Shown here piece by piece: positions 1 through 4,580 of a stretch of DNA of 7,014 nt. The translations under genes and the position numbers were made by a program. Under the pieces are notes generated by a model. That model ran no database searches and was not told the origin of the DNA. It saw only the letters and a program-made list of their open reading frames with translations. Numbering within the stretch: position 1 is the stretch's first letter; each line of letters begins with the position of its first letter. The DNA is from Candidatus Ruminimicrobiellum caprinum (GTDB lineage Bacteria > Elusimicrobiota > Endomicrobiia > Endomicrobiales > Endomicrobiaceae). The stretch is from positions 1 to 7,014 of the forward strand of contig JAFPUA010000220.1 of assembly GCA_017413305.1 (NCBI GenBank), written 5' to 3'.

Positions 1-676
1 ATACAGCCTCTCTTCCGACAGTTTCGTAAGAAATATCTTTTATTGCACCATTATCCGCTTTAACGCTATCTTTTGCCACTCTACCACGCTGAAATGCAAT
101 AATTATAGAATTTTTACCTTTTCTGACTGTATGAGTCATCTTTTCTTCAATTTCTATTACAATCTCCGTATTGTCCGGTTTAGTATAATATCTTACCGCA
201 GATATATTGGACTTAGATGTAACATTTAGAACTTGATTTTTTGCATCAAAGCTAACTACAGTTTCAGAAATATCGGAAAATTTCTTTAACTCTAAAAATT
301 CTACGGGAACATATACAATTCCGTCTAACATTATAGATGGAATTGAAAGTTTTTCTTTCTTTTTACCGAAAGCAACTTTTCTCGTATCATAAAAAATATC
401 TACTGATTTATTGTTTAGGTTAAGCGACACTTTTTTACTTACGGAATACCATTGCAACCTTGCATTGTAAAGTGTTGCTATCTCTTTAAGAGCAAAGAAT
501 TTACTGCCGGAAATATCATAAACATTCATTCCGTCATAATTATTTCCGTCAAGAATTACATTTAATTTTTGTGTATCAATGTTCGTTTGTGTAGAAATTG
601 TAACAGGTTCTTCCGCACGAACACTTACAAACAAAAAACAAAACAGAAACAAAACAAAAGTTAAAAATTTTTTCAT
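1..676 (-). CDS. Probable N-acetylmuramoyl-L-alanine amidase, N-terminal part (runs off left edge)
   Basis: The frame is open from an ATG at 676 to the window edge, giving 225 visible residues without a stop. Residues 1-21 are a signal peptide (MKKFL, a run of Leu/Phe, then SVRA before EEP), so the product is exported. Residues about 33-150 resemble the copper-amine-oxidase-type stalk domain, with a short beta-rich repeat (FFALKEIATLYNARLQW, later SIPSIMLDGIVYVPVEFL). Residues about 155-225 look like an AMIN domain (ISAVRYYTKPDNTEIVIEIE). In known families this order precedes a zinc-dependent Amidase_3 domain that cuts peptidoglycan stem peptides; that catalytic part would lie outside the window, so the enzyme function is inferred. 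The gene follows the stop of the upstream secreted protein by 10 bp, which implies co-transcription and perhaps translational coupling. The ribosome binding site is weak (an AGG about 10 bases before the ATG). The alternative is a non-catalytic stalk-domain protein. Confidence 0.7.
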   Translation of the reverse strand, partial: MKKFLTFVLFLFCFLFVSVRAEEPVTISTQTNIDTQKLNVILDGNNYDGMNVYDISGSKFFALKEIATLYNARLQWYSVSKKVSLNLNNKSVDIFYDTRKVAFGKKKEKLSIPSIMLDGIVYVPVEFLELKKFSDISETVVSFDAKNQVLNVTSKSNISAVRYYTKPDNTEIVIEIEEKMTHTVRKGKNSIIIAFQRGRVAKDSVKADNGAIKDISYETVGREAV

Positions 677-686
677 AAAATAAAAC

Positions 687-2249
687 CTAATTTTTATAAT
701 TAAACATATCTATCTGCAAAGGAGAAACTTTCAACAGTTTTTCTTTATTTGATGCAGATTCTATAAAATCAACAGGCTCTCCGTCTTTAACTGCAACAAC
801 CTGATAGTACCAATTCAACGGATTACCTCTTAAAATATCCGAAGAAACAGAAATTCTTGTTATGCTTGTAGTATCAAAAGTTTTAACAAGTTCCACTCTA
901 TTTGCAATAAATTTATATACATTTACAGCTTCGGATGTAACTCTTATAGCATATTCCCAACCGTGTTCCGGAGCCATAAACACATTAAGCGGCTTTATAC
1001 CTCTTTGTTCTCCGGCATAAGCAAGTGCGTTCATATCTATATAAATGTCATAATAGTCTGCTTTTTGCGTATTTATATTTGTTTCGAAAGTTATAGAACT
1101 GCCGTTATTTCTTACCGTAAAAGCCGTAAAACATTCTCCGGCATTATTTATCCTTATAGCAGTGTTTGAAATTTTTACAAATTTGCACGCTCCGTTACCG
1201 GAAGAAGTTGTATTGCAACTTGCAAGGATATCTTCATAATCTTTCATATTAGGCAACTTTTTGTTCAATACACGGAAAACATTGTTATAAGAAATATCAA
1301 AAAGTTTTTCGGCGCTTTGATCACCCGTATTTATACCGTTTATAACATCGTAGCTGTACATATTGGAAACTTCATCATTAAGTATTTGATATTGTTCCGA
1401 TGAAGTTTTACAATTATTCAGTTCATTATCTGCCAAATACAATTTTAACTTATTTTCTGCCGGAATATCCGAAACTGAAGCCATATCAAAAGAAACATTT
1501 CTACGCTTTCCATACAAATAATATGCTGCATCTATAGGAAGAATTGCATCAATATTTTTTGTTTCCTCAATATAGTTTATCAAACTCATCATAAACCACT
1601 CGTTTTTTACTTGAGCTTCAGTCAAAATTATAGGAGTATATTCCGTAGTCAGCGATGCAAAAAATGTTCTCATTTTAGCATTATTGTTAGGGATATCATA
1701 GTAAGAAACAAACAGTGCAACACCGTTTTTAAAAAATACTCCTTTTGTATTTTCGTTTTCTGCCTTTGCGGTAGTCCACAAAATATTGTATCTGTAAAAC
1801 TCATTTAAAATATTATCGTCAAGCGCAGAACCTCTCAAAAATATTCCATGCTTATTTTTTTCAAAAGTGCTTCTGTAACTGTCTTTATAATTCTGTAGAA
1901 ACTGTTTAAAATTTTCCGTTTTATTCAGTACTATATTTGTTGAAGAACTTAAAACTATTTCCGTTGATATTAACGGAAAATATGGTTCCGATATTTTTAT
2001 CGTAGGTTCTATCTTACGGGCAGTTATTAATCTCTGTACATTTTTATTGATAAATTTTGTCCTATCAAACGGTACAGATAAACAAAATTTATCACACTTT
2101 TCCATTTTAGAAATAATTTTTTCGGGAACATTTTCAAAACTTTCCGCAAAAAATATTATATTTTTGTTCGCAGCAAAAAGTTCTGCCGACGACAAAAATA
2201 AAACCACTGATATTAAAACTAAAGTGAATTTTATTTTAATATTTTTCAT
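687..2249 (-). CDS. Secreted protein with glucodextranase-type (DOMON-like) C-terminal module; divergent GH57/deacetylase-like N-terminal region
   Basis: A 520-residue exported protein. Residues 1-26 form a signal peptide (MKNIKIKF, hydrophobic core, then AELFA before ANKN). Residues about 395-490 carry a pattern I associate with the glucodextranase C-terminal/DOMON-like module: YYDIYIDMN, a Gly-rich turn, then HGWEYAIRV and a later WYYQVVAV. Residues about 30-245 faintly resemble the scaffold of family 57 glycoside hydrolases or polysaccharide deacetylases: an early strand, the segment EPTIKISEPYFPL, then NYKDSYRSTFEKNKHGIFLRGSALDDN (residues 120-146, split as NYKDSYRSTFEKNK and HGIFLRGSALDDN) and ILWTTA. 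I cannot find a convincing catalytic Glu/Asp pair, so it may be a non-catalytic relative. It heads an operon with the amidase-like gene 10 bp downstream, which suggests envelope or polysaccharide work at the periplasmic side. There is only one Met near the N terminus, so the start is firm although no Shine-Dalgarno sequence precedes it. The substrate is unknown. Confidence 0.55.
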   Translation of the reverse strand: MKNIKIKFTLVLISVVLFLSSAELFAANKNIIFFAESFENVPEKIISKMEKCDKFCLSVPFDRTKFINKNVQRLITARKIEPTIKISEPYFPLISTEIVLSSSTNIVLNKTENFKQFLQNYKDSYRSTFEKNKHGIFLRGSALDDNILNEFYRYNILWTTAKAENENTKGVFFKNGVALFVSYYDIPNNNAKMRTFFASLTTEYTPIILTEAQVKNEWFMMSLINYIEETKNIDAILPIDAAYYLYGKRRNVSFDMASVSDIPAENKLKLYLADNELNNCKTSSEQYQILNDEVSNMYSYDVINGINTGDQSAEKLFDISYNNVFRVLNKKLPNMKDYEDILASCNTTSSGNGACKFVKISNTAIRINNAGECFTAFTVRNNGSSITFETNINTQKADYYDIYIDMNALAYAGEQRGIKPLNVFMAPEHGWEYAIRVTSEAVNVYKFIANRVELVKTFDTTSITRISVSSDILRGNPLNWYYQVVAVKDGEPVDFIESASNKEKLLKVSPLQIDMFNYKN

Positions 2250-2257
2250 AACTCTAT

Positions 2258-2286
2258 ATTATACAAAAAAAAATCGCCATTCGCAA
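2258..2286 (-). promoter_or_regulatory. Candidate sigma70 promoter for the secreted-protein/amidase operon
   Basis: On the minus strand, TTGCGA (2286-2281, 4 of 6 matches to TTGACA) is separated by exactly 17 bp from a perfect TATAAT (2263-2258). The -10 box ends 8 bp before the ATG at 2249, so the predicted transcript starts at about the first codon and would be nearly leaderless, which agrees with the missing Shine-Dalgarno sequence. The spacer contains the T-run of the Fic terminator hairpin, so part of the match could be coincidental. Confidence 0.5.
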
Positions 2287-2295
2287 TTTTTTTAT
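2265..2295 (-). terminator. Rho-independent terminator of the fic gene
   Basis: Downstream of the Fic stop codon at 2312, the minus strand reads seven A, then TTGC, loop GAATG, GCGA and nine T. The stem pairs 2293-2283 with 2277-2267 over 11 positions with one G-T wobble, and ends in a T9 run (2273-2265). Because the A-tract mirrors the T-tract, it could also terminate plus-strand transcripts. It overlaps the candidate promoter of the next operon. Confidence 0.6.
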
Positions 2296-2311
2296 AGATG
2301 TATAAATGATT

Positions 2312-3205
2312 TTAAAATTTGATATTCGGACACAAATTTTTTATTACTACTTTAAATCTATCTTGGGCAGTAAGACATGTATCAAGCAAATAACCTTTTT
2401 GATTATTCCATTGTGCCAATCCTCTGTAGTAATAAAGTTTTAAGTCTTCTGTTATTATAAAAGGCACAATATTATTTTTTAAACACTCTTTAAACAGAAT
2501 TAATCTTCCTATTCTTCCGTTGCCATCCTGAAAAGGATGAATTTTTTCAAATTTATAATGAAAATCTAATAAATCTTCAAAAGTCTTTTTATTTTTTTTG
2601 TTATATGAAGATAATAGTTTTTTTATTTCAAAAGATACTTTTTTTGGTGATGTCGTTTCTAAACCGCCGACTTCATTTGAAAGCTTTTTATAATCTCCAA
2701 CGGCAAACCAATTTTTTCTGCTGTCTGAAGTACCGCTTTTTAGAGTTAAATGAAGTTTTTTTATAAAATTTTCACTTAAATCATAATTTGCATTATCGAT
2801 AATCATATCTATACACTTAAAATGATTAGCTGTTTCAACAATATCGTCTACTTTAACAGAACTATCTTCAATTCCTATTGTATTTGTTTCAAATATATAT
2901 CTTGTTTGTTCGTGGGTAAGAGTTCCCCCCTCAATGTGATTGGAATTATATGTTAAATCTATTTGAATTTTGTGATACAGCCTTCCGGATATTTTTGATG
3001 ATTTTTCCTGTCTTATAATATCAAGAATAGATAACTCTTCATTTTTTTTGTTTTTTCTTTCCGGTCTTTCTGCAGTATTTGGAATTTTCCATACATTTTC
3101 TTCAAGAAATGCATCAGTAATCTTTCCTGTAGAACAGTAATTTCTTACCGTTCTTTCCGAAAGTTTCCATTTTTTTGCCAATTCTGATACTGAGAAATAT
3201 TTCAT
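2312..3205 (-). CDS. Fic-domain protein (probable AMP transferase) with N-terminal helix-turn-helix
   Basis: A 297-residue cytoplasmic protein. Residues about 1-42 form a MerR-like DNA-binding helix-turn-helix (YFSVSELAKKWKLSERTVRNY, split as YFSVSELAKKWK and LSERTVRNY, then GKI...VWKIP). The Fic domain spans about 75-280. Its core motif at 223-234 is intact, HPFQDGNGRIGR, with catalytic His223 and the anion-binding GNGR. The target-docking flap is visible around KNWFAVGDYKKLSNEVGGL. At residues 88-93, SNHIEG fits the inhibitory motif [S/T]xxxE[G/N]; placed before the Fic motif, this makes it a class II, self-inhibited Fic protein that would not need a separate antitoxin. In characterised relatives such proteins transfer AMP from ATP to a protein hydroxyl; the target here is unknown. 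The start is supported by AGAGG (3217-3213) seven bases upstream. It has its own promoter and terminator, so it is a single-gene unit. Confidence 0.9.
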   Translation of the reverse strand: MKYFSVSELAKKWKLSERTVRNYCSTGKITDAFLEENVWKIPNTAERPERKNKKNEELSILDIIRQEKSSKISGRLYHKIQIDLTYNSNHIEGGTLTHEQTRYIFETNTIGIEDSSVKVDDIVETANHFKCIDMIIDNANYDLSENFIKKLHLTLKSGTSDSRKNWFAVGDYKKLSNEVGGLETTSPKKVSFEIKKLLSSYNKKNKKTFEDLLDFHYKFEKIHPFQDGNGRIGRLILFKECLKNNIVPFIITEDLKLYYYRGLAQWNNQKGYLLDTCLTAQDRFKVVIKNLCPNIKF

Positions 3206-3232
3206 ATTTTTACCTCTTTAATTTGCATAAAT

Positions 3233-3261
3233 ATTATAGCTCTTTATCGGCAAAAAGTCAA
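3233..3261 (-). promoter_or_regulatory. Promoter of the fic gene
   Basis: On the minus strand, TTGACT (3261-3256, 5 of 6) lies 17 bp from a perfect TATAAT (3238-3233). Transcription should begin near 3226, leaving a leader of about 20 bases that holds the AGAGG ribosome binding site. One arm of an 11-bp inverted repeat (3243-3253) sits inside the spacer between the two boxes, where a bound protein would block RNA polymerase. Confidence 0.75.
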
Positions 3262-3298
3262 TAATACTTTGAACTAATTAACATTTCTTGCCGATAAA
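3243..3298. repeat. 11-bp perfect inverted repeat around the fic promoter (candidate operator)
   Basis: TTTATCGGCAA at 3243-3253 is repeated in inverted form as TTGCCGATAAA at 3288-3298, with 34 bp between the arms and 45 bp from centre to centre. One arm lies between the -35 and -10 boxes of the fic promoter and the other lies upstream of the -35 box. The likely use is as two binding sites for one regulator, perhaps bridged by a DNA loop. Because the Fic protein carries its own N-terminal helix-turn-helix, autoregulation is a reasonable guess. The predicted fic transcript starts downstream of both arms, so an RNA hairpin role is unlikely. Confidence 0.55.
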
Positions 3299-3305
3299 AT
3301 TTAAC

Positions 3306-3339
3306 AAAAAGACAGGATGGTCGCTATGTCACCATCCTG
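3306..3339 (-). terminator. Rho-independent terminator of the pilin-like gene
   Basis: On the minus strand, CAGGATGGT (3339-3331), a 9-base loop and ACCATCCTG (3321-3313) form a perfect 9-bp stem, followed by TCTTTTT (3312-3306). It starts 30 bp after the pilin stop codon and separates pilin from fic transcription. Confidence 0.85.
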
Positions 3340-3368
3340 CCATATTGGAACTATATTGTCCCAAAATT

Positions 3369-3839
3369 TTAAAAAGACAAATCTGTATTCGCCCCATTTA
3401 CTATAGGTTCATTTCTTTCTGTTATATTAAATATTTGAGTTATCGAGCCGGCTTTCTGGCTAAAAACTTTCATTGTCACAATATAGTTAATTTTTCCTTC
3501 TTGAACACTAATTCCTGGAGGATTAAAATTAAACAAAGAAAAATACTTGTTATTTATTGCATTTATTCCTAATACAGGATCAAAAGATGTTGCTACTCCA
3601 TTATCAACCCTACTAGTCCCTATACCGTATGAATGAACTGCTGCTAAAAAATTTCCATATTCATTATAGTAACTAATTTGAGCATCTCTTATTGCCCCAA
3701 GAAGAGCATATCCTTCCGCTAATTTTGAAAGATTGGAGTGTCGTCCTTTATAAATCGGCAAAGACACTAATGATAAAACAATAACAATCATCATCGTAAT
3801 TATCACTTCAGTTAAAGTAAACCCTTTTATCTTTTTCAT
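3369..3839 (-). CDS. Type IV pilin-like (prepilin) protein
   Basis: A 156-residue protein with a class III (prepilin) signal: MKKIKG then FTLTEVIITMMIVIVLSLVS. A prepilin peptidase would cut after Gly6 and methylate Phe7. Glu11 is the conserved position 5 of the mature protein, which normally guides subunit assembly. Residues about 12-28 form the hydrophobic anchor helix. The helix continues through AEGYALLGAIRD and AQISYYNEYG (residues 41-62), after which a globular domain follows. There are no cysteines, so there is no disulfide-bounded D-loop. The product could be a pilus or pseudopilus subunit in the inner membrane and periplasm. No pilus assembly genes are nearby, so it is an orphan that would need machinery encoded elsewhere. 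The ribosome binding site AAAGGAG lies 7 bases before the ATG. It is probably transcribed from the strong promoter at 4047-4019 with a long structured leader. Confidence 0.85.
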   Translation of the reverse strand: MKKIKGFTLTEVIITMMIVIVLSLVSLPIYKGRHSNLSKLAEGYALLGAIRDAQISYYNEYGNFLAAVHSYGIGTSRVDNGVATSFDPVLGINAINNKYFSLFNFNPPGISVQEGKINYIVTMKVFSQKAGSITQIFNITERNEPIVNGANTDLSF

Positions 3840-3870
3840 AAAATTTCTCCTTTTATTTAAAATTTAAATT

Positions 3871-3879
3871 TGCTATAAT
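3871..3879 (+). promoter_or_regulatory. Candidate extended -10 promoter reading toward the XRE gene
   Basis: TGCTATAAT is a perfect TGnTATAAT extended -10 element, which can work without a good -35 box; none is obvious upstream. Transcription would begin near 3886 and give the XRE mRNA a leader of about 180 bases through the palindrome-rich spacer. An alternative plus-strand -10 is TATATT at 3995-4000. It lies antisense to the pilin leader, so part of the match could be chance in AT-rich DNA. Confidence 0.35.
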
Positions 3880-3970
3880 AAGCCGAGAAAGATTTTATAT
3901 AAAGTTATCAAATTGTTTTGCGATAATTTGATATTCAAAAATGCAGCTATGATGCAGTTTTGCTCGGCTT
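3880..3970. repeat. Nested three-stem inverted-repeat element (candidate structured leader RNA)
   Basis: An outer perfect 8-bp pair, AAGCCGAG (3880-3887) with CTCGGCTT (3963-3970), encloses two hairpins. The first is TATCAAATT (3906-3914) with AATTTGATA (3925-3933), nine perfect pairs. The second is CAAAAATGCA (3936-3945) with TGCAGTTTTG (3953-3962), ten positions with one mismatch and a 7-base loop. The second hairpin abuts the outer stem directly and only two bases part the two hairpins, so the layout is a compact three-way junction. Leftward transcripts from the promoter at 4047-4019 would carry all of it in the pilin 5' leader, ending 40 bases before the pilin ATG. On the plus strand the first hairpin gains G-U pairs and a tetraloop, so the sense strand is not settled. 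No known riboswitch consensus was recognised. Confidence 0.5.
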
Positions 3971-4000
3971 TTAGTTTTATTTTTATTTAAAACATATATT

Positions 4001-4028
4001 TTACTTGTATTTACTTGTATTATACAAG
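4001..4028. promoter_or_regulatory. Operator cluster: tandem 10-bp repeat plus 15-bp palindrome, candidate XRE binding site
   Basis: TTACTTGTAT occurs twice in perfect tandem (4001-4010 and 4011-4020), one helical turn apart. The second copy runs into CTTGTAT-T-ATACAAG (4014-4028), a perfect palindrome with a one-base centre. This gives three half-sites of the form CTTGTAT. The palindrome fully covers the -10 box of the leftward pilin promoter, and the tandem copies cover its expected start site. The position just upstream of an XRE-family gene is typical of Cro/CI-like autoregulators, so the XRE protein is the likely binder. Confidence 0.65.
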
Positions 4029-4047
4029 AAATTTTGTAATAAGTCAA
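4019..4047 (-). promoter_or_regulatory. Strong sigma70-like promoter reading toward the pilin gene
   Basis: On the minus strand, TTGACT (4047-4042, 5 of 6) is 17 bp from a perfect TATAAT (4024-4019). The same pair of hexamers with the same spacing drives the fic gene. Expected initiation is near 4012, giving a pilin leader of about 170 bases that includes the three-stem element. The -10 box lies within the CTTGTAT palindrome, so repression by the XRE protein is expected. It overlaps the leader of the divergent XRE gene. Confidence 0.65.
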
Positions 4048-4065
4048 GACTTTTTGGAGAAAATG

Positions 4066-4389
4066 ATGACAAGAACAAATATTGGCAAATTGATAGAAAT
4101 TGCTATGACAGATAAAAATTTTACGCAAAAAGATTTAGCCAATAAAATGGGCGTAAAACAACAAATGATAAGCCAATGGATAAACGGAAAATCAAATCCA
4201 AAGACAAGCACATTGACAAAATTAGCAAAAGCTTTAAATGTTTCTTCTGATTATTTCCTTGGCGGGAACAATACAGGAGTTGATAATTTAAGTATTGATG
4301 TGATTGAACGAATAGTTTTGATTGAAACCGAAATAAAAAAACTTAAAACTGAATTTTATTCACTAAGAAAAGAACTGAAGAAAAAATAA
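4066..4389 (+). CDS. XRE-family (Cro/CI-like) transcriptional regulator
   Basis: A 107-residue DNA-binding protein. Residues about 7-65 are a helix-turn-helix of the XRE family: TQKDLANKMGVKQQMISQWI (residues 20-39) contains the two DNA-binding helices, followed by NGKSNPKTSTLTKLAKALNV and the typical SSDYFLG. Residues about 78-106 are a charged, heptad-like helix (IDVIERIVLIETEIKKLK, then LRKELKKK) that probably dimerises the protein. There is no effector-binding or peptidase domain. I chose the ATG at 4066 because GGAG (4056-4059) is six bases before it; the ATG at 4063 leaves only three. The divergent pilin gene and the CTTGTAT palindrome between them suggest that it represses itself and the pilin promoter. 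Small regulators of this type are common on phages and integrated elements, but nothing else phage-like is present. Confidence 0.9.
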   Translation: MTRTNIGKLIEIAMTDKNFTQKDLANKMGVKQQMISQWINGKSNPKTSTLTKLAKALNVSSDYFLGGNNTGVDNLSIDVIERIVLIETEIKKLKTEFYSLRKELKKK

Positions 4390-4580
4390 AATATCATCTT
4401 ATAAAAAGATAGTCAAAGCTTAGAAATAAAAAAAGATGAAAATGTATCAACAAAATTAACGAACACCAACAAAAACTCAAAAGTTTATGGCGAAATAAAG
4501 AAACGCAAGAACGAAGTGTATGTCTTATAATACTCGAGTTCTTGCGTTTCAATATTGTAGTCAAAATATTTCGGTCGCAA
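4390..4580. other. Intergenic spacer between convergent XRE and TonB-receptor genes
   Basis: No supported gene lies here. Apart from the 13-bp stem at 4500-4550, it is A-rich. A weak 5-bp hairpin (ATCTT at 4396-4400 with AAGAT at 4406-4410) follows the XRE stop but has no T-run, so a clear plus-strand terminator is lacking. Codons 4405-4509 stay open in the XRE frame after two stops, without a start codon or ribosome binding site; this may be chance or a decayed gene end. Confidence 0.5.
4494..4550 (-). terminator. Probable terminator of the ABC/TonB-receptor operon (13-bp perfect stem)
   Basis: GAAACGCAAGAAC (4500-4512) and GTTCTTGCGTTTC (4538-4550) form a perfect 13-bp stem with a 25-base loop, itself able to form a short GTAT/ATAC pair. 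On the minus strand the stem is followed by TTTATTT (4499-4493) and begins about 30 bp after the receptor stop codon, which fits a terminator for the leftward operon. The long loop and interrupted T-run make it atypical. On the plus strand no T-run follows, though it could still shield or end XRE transcripts. Confidence 0.55.

Noticed and set aside
963..1169. Plus-strand open frame opposite the secreted-protein gene
   Set aside because: It is a shadow of the opposite strand with no domain, signal or ribosome binding site; the same holds for 1611-1808, 2047-2322 and 3288-3572.
3856..3902. Minus-strand promoter TTTATA-17-TATTAT close to the pilin ATG
   Set aside because: Both boxes are weak and common in such AT-rich DNA; the promoter at 4047-4019 is far better, although a secondary start here is not excluded.
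3880..3970. Assignment of the three-stem element to purine, c-di-GMP or cobalamin riboswitches
   Set aside because: The conserved core bases I know for these classes are not present; only the general junction shape is similar.
4015..4065. Upstream TTG start that would lengthen the XRE protein by 17 residues
   Set aside because: It lies inside the operator palindrome, has no ribosome binding site, and the extra residues are not part of the XRE fold; the ATG at 4066 has a well-spaced GGAG.
3895..4128. 77-codon minus-strand open frame across the pilin/XRE spacer
   Set aside because: It starts inside the XRE gene, lacks a ribosome binding site, has low-complexity content and overlaps the palindromic regulatory DNA.
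4396..4410. Hairpin ATCTT/AAGAT as terminator of the XRE gene
   Set aside because: The stem has only five AT-rich pairs and no T-run follows.
4405..4509. Open stretch in the XRE frame after the stop codon, as a gene or pseudogene tail
   Set aside because: It has no start codon or ribosome binding site and is separated from the XRE gene by two stops; it is short enough to be chance.
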